This document shows positions 34,084-42,561 of a stretch of DNA of 64,000 nt, piece after piece. The position numbers and the translations under genes are program-made. Source of the DNA: Sandaracinobacteroides hominis (GTDB taxonomy: Bacteria > Pseudomonadota > Alphaproteobacteria > Sphingomonadales > Sphingomonadaceae); NCBI RefSeq assembly GCF_016464365.1, contig NZ_JADCUC010000003.1:186001-250000 (forward strand), given 5' to 3'. The notes under the pieces are model-generated. The model searched no databases and had not been told where the DNA came from. It saw only the letters and a program-made list of their open reading frames with translations. Position 1 is the first letter of the stretch. Every line of letters starts with the position of its first letter.

Positions 34084-35019
34084 ATGGCCCAAGGAACCCA
34101 CGATTTCGTCGCCGATCCGCGCAACGCGGACATCCTCATCAACATCAACGGAGCGCTGATCCCCCGCGCGCAGGCAACCGTCTCCGTCTTCGACAGCGGC
34201 TTCATGCTGGGCGACGGCGTCTGGGAAGGCCTGCGCGTCCACGCCGGCCGAATCGCCTTCCTCGATCAGCATCTCGATCGCCTGTGGGAAGGCGCAAAAG
34301 CCATAGCCATGAACGTCGGCGTCACCCGCGAAGAACTCGAACAGCGCCTCTACGCCACCATAGACGCCAACAACATGACCAGCTGCCACATCCGCCTCAT
34401 GGTCACCCGCGGCATCCGCTCCACCCCCTATCAGGATCCGCGCGTCGTCGTTTCTCCCGCCACCATCGTCATCATCGCCGAGCACAAGGACCCGCTCCCG
34501 GCAACGCTGGAGCGCGGCATCCGCCTGTTCACCGTCCACGTCCGCCGCGGCTACCCCGACGTGCAGGACCAGAAGCTCAACTCCCATTCCAAGCTCAACT
34601 GCATCACCGCCTGCATCCAGGCGACCGAGGCGGGCGCCGACGAAGCGCTGATGCTCGATCCACACGGCTTCGTCGCCACCTGCAACTCCACCCATTTCTT
34701 CATCGTCAAGCGCAACCGCCGCGGCCAGCAGGAGGTCTGGACCAGCACCGGCGACTATTGCCTCGGCGGCATCACCCGCGGCAACGTCATCCGCCTCTGC
34801 GAAGACAACAACATCCCCGTGTTCGAGAAAAACTTCTCCCTCACAGACGTTTACGGTGCCGATGAAGCCTTCGTCACCGGCACCTTCGCCGGCGTGGTCC
34901 CCGTCACCAGCATAGACGGCCGCCAGCTCACGGAAGGTCGCGGCCCGATGGTCGAGCGCCTGCAAACCCTCTACAAGGCCTATGCCACGGCCGATACCGA
35001 AGGGCGCCTCCGGCCATGA
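34084..35019 (+). CDS. Class IV aminotransferase (branched-chain/D-amino acid type)
   Basis: 311 aa PLP enzyme of fold type IV. Family features: FDSGFMLGDGVWEGLRVHAG near the N-terminus, the pyridoxal lysine region KLNSHSKLNCITAC, EALMLDPHGFVATCNSTHFF, and the ITRGNVIRL block. These are shared by branched-chain aminotransferases, D-amino acid transaminases and aminodeoxychorismate lyases, so the substrate is open. It overlaps the next gene by ATGA and forms a three-gene operon with a sulfotransferase-like and an HAD protein. Confidence 0.88.
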   Translation: MAQGTHDFVADPRNADILININGALIPRAQATVSVFDSGFMLGDGVWEGLRVHAGRIAFLDQHLDRLWEGAKAIAMNVGVTREELEQRLYATIDANNMTSCHIRLMVTRGIRSTPYQDPRVVVSPATIVIIAEHKDPLPATLERGIRLFTVHVRRGYPDVQDQKLNSHSKLNCITACIQATEAGADEALMLDPHGFVATCNSTHFFIVKRNRRGQQEVWTSTGDYCLGGITRGNVIRLCEDNNIPVFEKNFSLTDVYGADEAFVTGTFAGVVPVTSIDGRQLTEGRGPMVERLQTLYKAYATADTEGRLRP

Positions 35020-35771
35020 AGCGCATTGCCCCCACCCGCATAGCCCCTACCCGCATTGCCATGTGGTCAGGCCCGCGCAACCTCTCCACCGCCATGCTGC
35101 GCAGCTTCGGCGCCCGGCCAGACACGGCCGTCTCCGACGAACCCTATTACGGCGCCTACCTGAAACTGACCGGCGACCCGCAACCAATGGCCGCCGACGT
35201 CATCGCCGACATGGATTGCGACTGGGCCAGCATCACCCGCACCCTCTCCGGCCCTGTTCCCGGCGAAAAGCCCATCTGGTATCAAAAGCATATGGCCCAC
35301 CATATGGAAGGGCCGATCGGCATCGCCGATCTCCCCACCCACAGCCACGCCTTCCTCATCCGTGACCCCGTCCGCGTCGTCGCCAGCTACGCCGAGAAGC
35401 GCGAAGCCGTCCGTCCCGAACATCTCGGCCTCGCCCGCCAGCGCCGATGGTTCGACGAGCTCGCCGATACGCTCGGCCACGCCCCGCCCGTGGTCGACAG
35501 CGCCGACATCCTCGCCAACCCCGAAGCCACCCTCACCGCGCTGTGCGCCGCCCTGAACATCCCCTGGAGCCCGCACATGCTCCACTGGCTCCCCGGCCGC
35601 CGCGAGACCGACGGCATCTGGGCCAGCCACTGGTACGCCAGCGTCGAGGCCAGCACCGGCTTCGGCCCGCCCCCCGGCGCCCTCCCCCGGCTGACGCCCG
35701 AAGCACAAGCCATCGCCGACGCCTGCGCCGCCGACTACGCCCATCTCCACCAGTTCAGGATCACCGCATGA
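35016..35771 (+). CDS. Sulfotransferase-like P-loop protein
   Basis: 251 aa. The motif IAMWSGPRNLSTAMLRSFG resembles the 5'-phosphosulfate-binding loop of sulfotransferases, and HAFLIRDPVRVVASYAEKR resembles their 3'-phosphate-binding motif (RDPvrvvaS). It sits between an aminotransferase and an HAD phosphatase, overlapping both by ATGA. The N-terminus carries a tandem repeat (IAPTRIAPTRIA), so the functional start could be the Met at residue 16. The acceptor substrate is unknown. Confidence 0.75.
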   Translation: MKRIAPTRIAPTRIAMWSGPRNLSTAMLRSFGARPDTAVSDEPYYGAYLKLTGDPQPMAADVIADMDCDWASITRTLSGPVPGEKPIWYQKHMAHHMEGPIGIADLPTHSHAFLIRDPVRVVASYAEKREAVRPEHLGLARQRRWFDELADTLGHAPPVVDSADILANPEATLTALCAALNIPWSPHMLHWLPGRRETDGIWASHWYASVEASTGFGPPPGALPRLTPEAQAIADACAADYAHLHQFRITA

Positions 35772-36418
35772 GCCGCACCTACACCGCCATCCTCTTCGAT
35801 TTCGGCGGCGTCATCACCTCGTCCCCCTTCGACGCCTTCAACCGCTACGAAGCCCAGCGCGGCCTGCCGCACAATTTCATCCGCACGGTGAACGCCACCA
35901 ACCCGGACAGCAACGCCTGGGCCAGATTCGAACGCAGCGAAATCACCGCCGAGCAGTTCGACCAGATCTTCACCGCGGAGGCCGACGCGCTGGGCCAGGA
36001 AGTGCGCGGCGCAGACGTAATCGCCCTCCTAGCAGGCGACATCCGCCCCCGCATGGTAGCCGCCCTCGATACGCTGAAGGCCCAGGGCTACAAGCTCGGC
36101 TGCATCACCAACAACGCCCCGACAGGTCACGGCCCCGGCATGACCGCCAACGCCGAAAAGGCCAACGCCATCGCCGAGGTCATGCAACGCTTCGACCACA
36201 TCATCGAAAGCTCCAAAGCCGGCATCCGCAAACCCGATCCGCGCATCTACACCAGGATGACCGAAGCCCTCGGCGTAGCACCCGCCGAATGCATCTACCT
36301 CGACGACCTCGGCATAAACTGCAAACCCGCCGCAACGCTGGGCATGACGGCAATCAAGGTGAACGGCGAGGAACAGGCGCTGGAGGATCTGAACAAGCTC
36401 CTGGGCACGCGGCTCTAG
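35768..36418 (+). CDS. HAD-superfamily hydrolase
   Basis: 216 aa. HAD motif I is ILFDFGGVIT (nucleophile and acid Asp would be D-x-G rather than D-x-D: the second aspartate is replaced by Gly), motif II is in LGCITNN, motif III in KAGIRKPDPRIY, motif IV in CIYLDDLGINC. The D-F-G-G pattern also occurs in epoxide-hydrolase N-terminal and related HAD proteins (HAD-IA-3), which keep hydrolase or phosphatase folds with altered chemistry. It overlaps the preceding gene by ATGA. Role unknown; perhaps a phosphatase. Confidence 0.85.
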   Translation: MSRTYTAILFDFGGVITSSPFDAFNRYEAQRGLPHNFIRTVNATNPDSNAWARFERSEITAEQFDQIFTAEADALGQEVRGADVIALLAGDIRPRMVAALDTLKAQGYKLGCITNNAPTGHGPGMTANAEKANAIAEVMQRFDHIIESSKAGIRKPDPRIYTRMTEALGVAPAECIYLDDLGINCKPAATLGMTAIKVNGEEQALEDLNKLLGTRL

Positions 36419-36544
36419 GACCTGATCCCGGGCCCATTTCGCCGCGCACGCCGGGCTTGCCGCAGATCAGCCGCGCCAACCCGCACAACCTTGCGCCCCA
36501 TCTCCCCAAAACCGATATACATTGCCTGAAACAAAGGACCCAGC

Positions 36545-37009
36545 ATGAGCGTCGCCTTCCGGCGAGAGAGCGACGAAGAGCATCTCGAGCCAAAATTCGA
36601 AATCCCCATCCCCCCCGGCCCCAATCTCGTGACGGCACGGGGGCTGGAACTCGTCCGGGAGAGAGCAGCCGCCCTGGAAGCGCTCGTCCAAACCCTCCCG
36701 GCGGGCCAACCGCTGGACGCCGCAAAGCGCGACCTGCGCTATTGGCAAACCCGTCAGGCCACCGCCCAGCCAGCGCCCATCCCAACCGGCGCCACGGTCG
36801 AGTTCGGCACCACCGTCACCTACCGGCTGAACGGCAAGGAACGCACCCTCACCCTCGTGGGAGACGACGAAGCAGACCCCGCTGCCGGCCTGATTTCCTT
36901 CTCGGCTCCACTCGCCCGCGCCATGATGCACGCCGAACAGGACGATCTTGTCCCCTATGGCGGAAAGCCGGATGCGATCGAAATCCTCGCGATCGAAGTG
37001 CGGCCGTAA
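36545..37009 (+). CDS. GreA/GreB-family transcription elongation factor
   Basis: 154 aa. N-terminal coiled-coil-like helices (GLELVRERAAALEALVQ ... DAAKRDLRYWQTRQA) are followed by the C-terminal FKBP-like domain: ATVEFGTTVTYRLNGKERTL, LVGDDEADP, and ISFSAPLARAMMHAEQDD. These match Gre factors, which rescue backtracked RNA polymerase. The tip acidic residues of the coiled coil are not clearly conserved, so it may be a Gre-like paralogue rather than GreA itself. Confidence 0.88.
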   Translation: MSVAFRRESDEEHLEPKFEIPIPPGPNLVTARGLELVRERAAALEALVQTLPAGQPLDAAKRDLRYWQTRQATAQPAPIPTGATVEFGTTVTYRLNGKERTLTLVGDDEADPAAGLISFSAPLARAMMHAEQDDLVPYGGKPDAIEILAIEVRP

Positions 37010-37036
37010 AGCCCCGCGCTATTCCTTCGCGGGGCT
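37010..37036. terminator. Hairpin between convergent genes
   Basis: AGCCCCGCG and CGCGGGGCT form a perfect 9-bp stem with a 9-nt loop, starting one base after the gre stop. There is no T-tract, so it would be an imperfect terminator, usable from both strands. The stop codon of the small minus-strand gene lies in its loop. Confidence 0.6.
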
Positions 37037-37147
37037 CTCGGCAGGCACCTTGCCCTTGGTGGATGGATTGGACGCATTCTGCTTGGGGCCCTTGTTCGCC
37101 TTCGGCTTTCGCGCTTCCTTGGTCGATCGTTGCTGACCCTTCGCCAC
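37019..37147 (-). CDS. Small basic protein of 42 aa
   Basis: Reads VAKGQQRSTKEARKPKANKG and ends in VPAESPAKE. Short Lys-rich proteins beginning MAKGQxRSxxEARKPK are a widespread hypothetical family in proteobacteria. The GTG at 37145-37147 has a GGGGAG ribosome site 7 nt upstream; another GTG two codons earlier is too close to it. Function unknown; the composition suggests nucleic-acid binding. Confidence 0.65.
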   Translation of the reverse strand: MAKGQQRSTKEARKPKANKGPKQNASNPSTKGKVPAESPAKE

Positions 37148-37249
37148 CGTCACTCTCCCCGCTGAACACCCGATCGTCTCAATCTAGCCGAAACCGAATG
37201 CCGTGGCGCGCGCAATCTCGCGCGGACCGCAAATGAGCGCGGTCCGCCA

Positions 37250-37276
37250 TTGACACCCCCGATATCCGATTACATT
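37250..37276 (+). promoter_or_regulatory. Candidate promoter of the EF-hand gene
   Basis: A consensus TTGACA at 37250-37255 is followed after 15 bp by TACATT (37271-37276). The spacing is short. A 9-bp inverted repeat GCGGACCGC/GCGGTCCGC (37222-37230, 37239-37247) lies directly upstream. Confidence 0.35.
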
Positions 37277-37303
37277 CTTGCTGGCCTGTCGGGGGAAAAG
37301 CGG

Positions 37304-37744
37304 ATGATCAAGACAACTGCGTTCAAAAGCCTTTCAGCCCTCATCTGCCTGCTGGCGGCGGTCTCCGCCACTGCCCAGTCCCCGCTCGCGAACGACCCGA
37401 TGGCAAACAATGCCGCAGGCCTTGCCCCTGCCGGAGACACGGCCTCGCAAATCGCCTTCGCCTACGCCGATCGCGACGAGGATCTCGTCATCAGCTGGGA
37501 GGAGTATCGCAACCGTGCCATGCGCCTGTTCGGCCATGTCGACGCCAACAACGACGGCATCCTGCAGGTCGCGGAACTACAGGCTCTCGCCGGCCCCAGC
37601 GCTCCGAAGCCGGCAGCAGACATCAGCGCCGCCACGTTCAACGCCGCGATGCGCAAGCTGTTCGATTCCGGCGATGCAAACAAGGACGGCGCACTTACGC
37701 CCGCCGAATGGCACGACACCATCCGCCCCAGCCGCGCTTTCTGA
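37304..37744 (+). CDS. Secreted EF-hand calcium-binding protein
   Basis: 146 aa with a cleavable signal peptide (SALICLLAAVSATAQ). Three EF-hand-like loops are visible: DRDEDLVISWEE, DANNDGILQVAE and DANKDGALTPAE, each with the D-x-[DN]-x-D/G pattern and a final Glu. Start ATG at 37304 with a GGGGGAAAAG leader. Predicted periplasmic or secreted, calcium-binding; no partner is evident. Thirteen bp separate it from the next exported protein. Confidence 0.85.
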   Translation: MIKTTAFKSLSALICLLAAVSATAQSPLANDPMANNAAGLAPAGDTASQIAFAYADRDEDLVISWEEYRNRAMRLFGHVDANNDGILQVAELQALAGPSAPKPAADISAATFNAAMRKLFDSGDANKDGALTPAEWHDTIRPSRAF

Positions 37745-37756
37745 GAGACCGAAGCC

Positions 37757-38317
37757 ATGCACATGATCCGCACCGGAGCAGCCATCCTCGCCGCCTTCGC
37801 CCTTGCGGCCCCCGCCCTCGCCGATACCATCACCTGCGAATCCGACGGGCGCGAGCGCTACTGCGCCGCAAACACCCGCGGCGGCGTCTATCTCTCCAAC
37901 CAGCTCAGCCGCAACGGCTGCTACCAGGGCGATACCTGGGGCTACGACGGCAATGGCATCTGGGTCTCCGGCGGTTGCCGCGCGGAGTTCCAGACCGGCT
38001 ACAGCGGCAACAACTGGCATGGCGACAATGATTATTATTCAGGCCAGGATCGCAGCAAGAACAACGACGGCGCAGCAGCAGCCGTCGCCATCGGCGCCAT
38101 CCTCGGTGCGGCCCTGATCGCCTCCGCCGCCAGCAACAAGAAGCAGCAGTCCGGTTCCACCGATTATCAATCCAACTGGAACAACGGCTGCAACGCCGCC
38201 CGGCAGGACAAATCCCGCAGCATGAGCCGCGACTACAGCCGCCACGGCTCCAGCTTCAACAGCCGCAGCGAGCAGGCCTATTCCTCCGGCTACAGCAGCT
38301 GCTGGTCGGGGCGCTGA
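37757..38317 (+). CDS. Exported DUF3011 protein
   Basis: 186 aa. After a signal peptide (ILAAFALAAPALA) the DUF3011 domain is clear: ITCESDGRERYCAANTRGGV, LSRNGCYQGDTWGYDGNGIW and VSGGCRAEFQTGY, with its conserved cysteines. A hydrophobic segment AAVAIGAILGAALIASAA follows and then a Ser/Asn/Gln-rich C-terminal tail. The domain may bind carbohydrate, but function is not established. Likely co-transcribed with the EF-hand gene. Confidence 0.88.
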   Translation: MHMIRTGAAILAAFALAAPALADTITCESDGRERYCAANTRGGVYLSNQLSRNGCYQGDTWGYDGNGIWVSGGCRAEFQTGYSGNNWHGDNDYYSGQDRSKNNDGAAAAVAIGAILGAALIASAASNKKQQSGSTDYQSNWNNGCNAARQDKSRSMSRDYSRHGSSFNSRSEQAYSSGYSSCWSGR

Positions 38318-38443
38318 TCCGCGCCAGCGCCCGGCCAATGCTGCGCTGTGCCGCGCCTGTTCCGCAGGCTCCGAAAAGCGCCCGTTGTCCGATCTCCCCA
38401 ACCCTGCGACTATCCTGTCGATACTGGGCGCGGGGAGAAGCCG

Positions 38444-40165
38444 ATGTATGACCTCATCATCCGGGGCGGCACCGTCCACGACGGCACCGGCGCCCCGCCG
38501 CGCCACGCCGACATCGCCATCCTCGACGGCCGCATAGCCGCCATCGGCGACATCCCCGGCACCGCCACGGAAACGCTCGATGCCACCGGCCTCCTCGTCA
38601 CCCCCGGCTTCGTCGACGTCCACACCCACTTCGACGGCCAGGTCACCTGGGACAGTCATCTCGCCCCCTCCTCCGGCCACGGCGTCACCACCGCCGTGAT
38701 GGGCAATTGCGGCGTCGGCTTCGCGCCCTGCCGCCCGCACCAGCGCGACACCCTCGTGAAGCTGATGGAAGGCATCGAGGACATCCCCGAAATCGTCATG
38801 GTCGAAGGCCTGCCGTGGAACTGGGAAACCTTCCCCGAATATCTCGAAGCCCTCGATCAGCGCCGCTTCGACATCGACGTCGCAACGCAAATCCCGCACT
38901 CGGCGCTCCGCGTCTATGTGATGGGCGATCGCGCCGCCGCGAAGGAGCCGCCCACCGCCGAAGACCTCGCCGCCATGCGCGCCCTCGTCACCGAGGGGAT
39001 CAACGCCGGCGCCTTCGGCGTCACCACTTCGCGCAACGTCATGCACCGCACCCGCGCCGGCGATCTTGCCCCCAGCCTCTTCTCCGACGTCGATGAACTC
39101 TGCGCACTGGCCGGCGGCCTCTCGGACGCCGATGCCGGCGTCTTCCAGATCATCCCGGCGCCAGCGGAGCCCGCCGAAACCGAATTCGCCGTGCTCCGGC
39201 AGGTCGCCGAAACCAGCGGCCGCCCGCTTTCCTTCACCCTGCTCGACGTCCCCGGCCAACCCGGCGAGGGCTGGCGCCACCATCTGAAGGGGCTGGAGCA
39301 GGCCGCAGCCGACGGCCTCACCATGCGCGGCCAGGTCGCCCCGCGCCCGGTCGGCATGTTCTTCGGCCTCGATCTGACGCTGCACCATTTCAGCAGCCAC
39401 CCCAGCTACAAGGAAATCGCCGACCTGCCGCTCGCCGAGCGCGTCGCGATCCTGCGCGACCCGGCCTTCCGCGCCCGGCTGCTCTCCGAACAGCCTGAAA
39501 ACACCAATCCCACCACCCTCGTCCTGATCGATGCCTTCCGCGGTTCCTACCAGTGGGGCGATCTCCCCGATTATGAACCCCGGCGCGAGGACCGTGTCGA
39601 TTGTCGCGCCCGCGCCGCCGGGCTGACGCTCTCGGAATATGCCTACGACGCCCTCCTCGCCAACGAGGGCCAGGCCGTCTTCTATCTGCCCGCCGCCAAC
39701 TATACCGAGGGCAATCTGAAACCGGTGCGCGAAATGCTCGGCCACCCCTCCACCGTCATGGCGCTGGCGGATGGCGGCGCCCACTATGGCCTCATCTGCG
39801 ACGCCAGCTTCCCCACCTTCTTCCTGCAGCGCTGGGCGCGCGACGCCGCCGCGGACGAACGCATCGAACTCGCAGACGCAATCGCCGAACTCACCAGCCG
39901 CCCCGCCGCCCTCATCGGCATGTCCGATCGCGGCCGCCTCGAAACAGGCCTCAAGGCCGACATCAACCTCATAGACCTGGACGCTCTGAAGGTCCTCGTC
40001 CCCACCGTGGAGTACGACCTCCCGGCAGGCGGCAAGCGCATGCACCAGCGCGTGGAAGGCATCGCTGCCACCATCGTCTCCGGCAAGGTCACCTGGCGCA
40101 ACGGCCAGCCCACCGGCGAACTCCCCGGCCGGCTCGTCAGGCGGGGAGCAGCCGCCGCCGCCTGA
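38444..40165 (+). CDS. N-acyl-D-amino-acid deacylase-like amidohydrolase
   Basis: 573 aa metal-dependent hydrolase. [19 protein letters not shown] opens the composite beta-sandwich; the HxH metal site is in [14 protein letters not shown]; the D-aminoacylase-type [10 protein letters not shown] block, and the final ADGGAHYG with the metal Asp/His region follow. The C-terminus returns to the beta-sandwich ([13 protein letters not shown]). This matches the D-aminoacylase family, which releases D-amino acids from N-acyl forms. Start ATG at 38444 with GGGGAGA upstream; the open frame goes further back without support. Its end overlaps the convergent PEP-CTERM gene by 29 bp. Confidence 0.9.
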   Translation: MYDLIIRGGTVHDGTGAPPRHADIAILDGRIAAIGDIPGTATETLDATGLLVTPGFVDVHTHFDGQVTWDSHLAPSSGHGVTTAVMGNCGVGFAPCRPHQRDTLVKLMEGIEDIPEIVMVEGLPWNWETFPEYLEALDQRRFDIDVATQIPHSALRVYVMGDRAAAKEPPTAEDLAAMRALVTEGINAGAFGVTTSRNVMHRTRAGDLAPSLFSDVDELCALAGGLSDADAGVFQIIPAPAEPAETEFAVLRQVAETSGRPLSFTLLDVPGQPGEGWRHHLKGLEQAAADGLTMRGQVAPRPVGMFFGLDLTLHHFSSHPSYKEIADLPLAERVAILRDPAFRARLLSEQPENTNPTTLVLIDAFRGSYQWGDLPDYEPRREDRVDCRARAAGLTLSEYAYDALLANEGQAVFYLPAANYTEGNLKPVREMLGHPSTVMALADGGAHYGLICDASFPTFFLQRWARDAAADERIELADAIAELTSRPAALIGMSDRGRLETGLKADINLIDLDALKVLVPTVEYDLPAGGKRMHQRVEGIAATIVSGKVTWRNGQPTGELPGRLVRRGAAAAA

Positions 40166-40628
40166 GGCTCCACCCGATCACCCCAAAGCCGGCCAGCATC
40201 ATCGCCCAGGCCGCAGGCTCCGGCGCACCGGCCCCCATCGGCATGTCAAAGACCAGCCTTGATGTCTCCTTGTGGTCCTTGTCCGTCCAATAGGCATAGA
40301 GCAATGCATTCGGGAAAGCGCCACCCAGCGGCCCCAGCCCATCCAGCGTCATCGGATTGGGGAAGCTCTGAACGGGTGAGAAGAAATCCACCCGCCACAG
40401 TTTCGTCTTGTTGCCCAGCACGTCCTCGACCTCCACGTGCGAGCAGGCCCGGCCAGGCACCGGAAAGACGCCGGGCAAGGCGAAATCATCGCAACGCGGC
40501 TTGTCCTTGAAGAACATGTGCAGATCGAACGTGCCGGCCGGCGGGTTCAGCGTGGTGGCCGCCCAAAGCGGCGCCGGAACCATCCCGGCCATCAGTGCCA
40601 GGATGGAAATTCGTTGAAGGCCATGCAT
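40137..40628 (-). CDS. PEP-CTERM sorting-domain protein
   Basis: 163 aa. N-terminal signal peptide (ISILALMAGMVPAPLWA), a central domain of unknown fold with three cysteines, and the C-terminal sorting tail [20 protein letters not shown] followed by RRRR. This tail is recognised by the exosortase system, which removes it and exports the protein. The PEPxxWAMM form is characteristic of sphingomonads. Start ATG at 40626-40628 with an AGGAG site 7 nt upstream. Confidence 0.85.
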   Translation of the reverse strand: MHGLQRISILALMAGMVPAPLWAATTLNPPAGTFDLHMFFKDKPRCDDFALPGVFPVPGRACSHVEVEDVLGNKTKLWRVDFFSPVQSFPNPMTLDGLGPLGGAFPNALLYAYWTDKDHKETSRLVFDMPMGAGAPEPAAWAMMLAGFGVIGWSLRRRRLLPA

Positions 40629-40753
40629 GCTGGCGCTCCTGCTTGCCGCCACACCCAGCCGACCCGATTGCCGACCAGCGCGACGACCCCCCGCAACGCC
40701 AACAGAAACCCGGCACGGTCATAGCAGAAATTCCCCGGCAGTCCTATCACGCC

Positions 40754-41023
40754 CTACGTCGACCGACGTTTCGCCCGCCGGCACAGCCAGAACAGCAGCA
40801 ACAGGTTGATCGCCGGCGCGGCAACGGCTCCCCACATCCCGAACGGCGCCGGCAGGCCGCCCGCCAGCATCGCCCATGGTTGCCCCAGCAGGATCAGGTA
40901 AACCGCCGCCAGCCCATCCGGCGGCATGCCGAACAGCCCCTTCGTCCCCACCAGCGCCACCGTCAGCGCCAGTCCATAGAGCAGCACAAAGCCCCAAACG
41001 ACGATCCGGCACATCAGCCGCAT
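40754..41023 (-). CDS. Small membrane protein
   Basis: 89 aa with three hydrophobic helices (IVVWGFVLLYGLALTVALVG, LAAVYLILLGQPWAMLAGGL, GAVAAPAINLLLLFWL) and a basic C-terminus (CRRAKRRST). No family recognised. ATG at 41021-41023, 7 nt after the stop of the gene before it, so it is probably the last gene of the small-envelope-protein operon. Confidence 0.65.
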   Translation of the reverse strand: MRLMCRIVVWGFVLLYGLALTVALVGTKGLFGMPPDGLAAVYLILLGQPWAMLAGGLPAPFGMWGAVAAPAINLLLLFWLCRRAKRRST

Positions 41024-41030
41024 CGGCCGT

Positions 41031-41489
41031 CTATTTCGGCGGCCACTCCGGTTTTCCGGCCGGAGCATTCGCAGGGGCCGAATCCGCCGGTGCATCGGCT
41101 GCAGAAGCCGGCTCTGCCGTACGTGCAGAAGGCCTTGCCGCAGCCGCTCCCGGCATCGCCGACGTCGCCATCGGCTTGGACAGCGAGAAGCCCTTTGTGA
41201 CCGGCGCTTCCTTCGTCTCCGGCCCTTCGGCGCGGCATGTACCGACGGCCTTCGCCGGCGTTTGCGGCTTGCCGGCCTCGGCCGGCGTTTGCCCCATGCC
41301 GGCGATGCCGGCCGCAGCCTTCACGCCTTCCTGCCCCGTCGCGTCAGCCGTCTTCGCCGTCGGCGCGCAGGCAACCACCGGCTCCGTCCCCGCCACCTGC
41401 GCTGCTTTGACCGCCGCAGGCGCCTGCGCCACGGCTCCGGTCACCGGCAGCAAGGCCGCCAGCAACAATGCTCCAGGAAGCTGCCTCAT
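41031..41489 (-). CDS. Exported Ala/Pro-rich protein ending in PEWPPK
   Basis: 152 aa with a signal peptide (LPGALLLAALLPVTGAVAQA) and a low-complexity body rich in Ala, Pro, Thr and Lys, with two cysteines. It ends GKPEWPPK, nearly the same as the neighbouring upstream lipoprotein (GQPEWPPKK). Its ATG overlaps that gene's stop by 4 bp. Predicted periplasmic; no domain recognised. Confidence 0.68.
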   Translation of the reverse strand: MRQLPGALLLAALLPVTGAVAQAPAAVKAAQVAGTEPVVACAPTAKTADATGQEGVKAAAGIAGMGQTPAEAGKPQTPAKAVGTCRAEGPETKEAPVTKGFSLSKPMATSAMPGAAAARPSARTAEPASAADAPADSAPANAPAGKPEWPPK

Positions 41490-41746
41490 TTCTTCGGTGG
41501 CCACTCAGGTTGGCCGGCAGGCGCCGCTGCCGCGTCGGCAGCTGGGGCAGCATCGGCAGCACCATTCGCCATCGCAGCTGCATCAGCCGGCACCTCGGCT
41601 GCCGGGTTGACCACCGCATCGGCCTGCACCGCCGTATCAGCGGCACTCTCCTGCGCCTCAGAAGCGCTCGATTCCGTCTTCGGCGGCGTACACGCCCCCA
41701 GCGCTCCCGCCAGCAGCAGCACCGTCCACATCCTGTTATCCATCAT
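41486..41746 (-). CDS. Small lipoprotein ending in PEWPPKK
   Basis: 86 aa. The N-terminus TVLLLAGALGAC is a lipoprotein signal with lipobox LGAC; the mature part is an Ala/Asp-rich disordered chain ending GQPEWPPKK. It overlaps both neighbours by four bases, and so is coupled to them. The PEWPPK tail shared with the next gene suggests a common partner or ligand. Function unknown. Confidence 0.72.
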   Translation of the reverse strand: MMDNRMWTVLLLAGALGACTPPKTESSASEAQESAADTAVQADAVVNPAAEVPADAAAMANGAADAAPAADAAAAPAGQPEWPPKK

Positions 41747-42555
41747 CTGCCCCCTGTCCCGGCAGCCGCCTGCCCTGGCGCCTGCGCGTTCTGAGTCGAA
41801 ATCTTCCCACAGGTCTCCGCCAAGTCAAGGATTCGCCTGCTCCGATACGCTGGCACCCATTCCGAACGCGCCTCGCCCCAGCGTAGCATTCTCAACACCC
41901 GATCATACCAGGTATATTTCTTCTCCAGCTGGAACAGGCTGTAGAGCACCAACCCTTCCCGGCAGCGCACATGGGCGGAAAAGATCAGCTCCTCCTTTTC
42001 CTTCGACTCCAGGATGATCGTCAGCCCCCGGTCGCTTCGGCTGATCGTCCGCGCCACTGCGTCCGGTGGGATCTCGCGATAATTGCCGCCGATGAAGTTC
42101 GCGCGCGGCACAGCTCCCAGCCCCTCACGGATCGGCAGCATCAGCTTGCGGTTGCGCCGGTCCGCGCTCGATCGCGACCGTGCCAGTTCTTCCTCGCTCA
42201 GCGGGTCGGGCACCCGCGGCTTCTCCTTCACCGCCAGCTCCGACAGCGTCAGCAGATAGGGCTGGTCGTCAAAGCTCAGCCCGGTTTCGCCCACGTTGGT
42301 GACGCTGATGGTGATGAACAACCGCACCCAGCGCTGGTCGATCGGCGCCACCCGCAGATCCTGATCGATCTCGATCTTGCCCGCATCCGGCCGCTCGAAG
42401 AAAAACCACAGCCCGGCAACGACAATGCCCAGGATCGTCAGCAAGGCCTGCCAATCCTGCAAATGCTGGCTGGTAACCCAGCCCGGGCGGTATTTGCGTG
42501 CCAGCAGGAAACCCAGGATCATTGCCCCCGCAAGCAGGAGGAAAACCCAGGTCAT
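41743..42555 (-). CDS. Membrane-anchored protein of unknown function
   Basis: 270 aa. Two N-terminal membrane helices (WVFLLLAGAMILGFLLA, WQALLTILGIVVAGLWFFF) precede a soluble domain, with a beta-rich start (VRLFITISVTNVGETGLSF) and a later LEKKYTWYDRVLRMLRWGEA helix. No family recognised. Its stop overlaps the small lipoprotein start, so the two are coupled; it begins 6 bp after rpoN and may share its transcript. Confidence 0.7.
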   Translation of the reverse strand: MTWVFLLLAGAMILGFLLARKYRPGWVTSQHLQDWQALLTILGIVVAGLWFFFERPDAGKIEIDQDLRVAPIDQRWVRLFITISVTNVGETGLSFDDQPYLLTLSELAVKEKPRVPDPLSEEELARSRSSADRRNRKLMLPIREGLGAVPRANFIGGNYREIPPDAVARTISRSDRGLTIILESKEKEELIFSAHVRCREGLVLYSLFQLEKKYTWYDRVLRMLRWGEARSEWVPAYRSRRILDLAETCGKISTQNAQAPGQAAAGTGGR

Positions 42556-42561
42556 CGCGCC

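Noticed and set aside
36415-36522. 35-aa minus-strand frame MYIGFGEMGRKVVRVGAADL between the HAD and gre genes
   Set aside because: Attractive charged helix, but the ribosome site is too close to the ATG and the frame overlaps the HAD stop; support is too thin for a gene call.
38039-40045. 668-codon open frame antisense to the deacylase gene
   Set aside because: Long antisense frames are common at this GC; it has a low-complexity translation and lies opposite a well supported gene.
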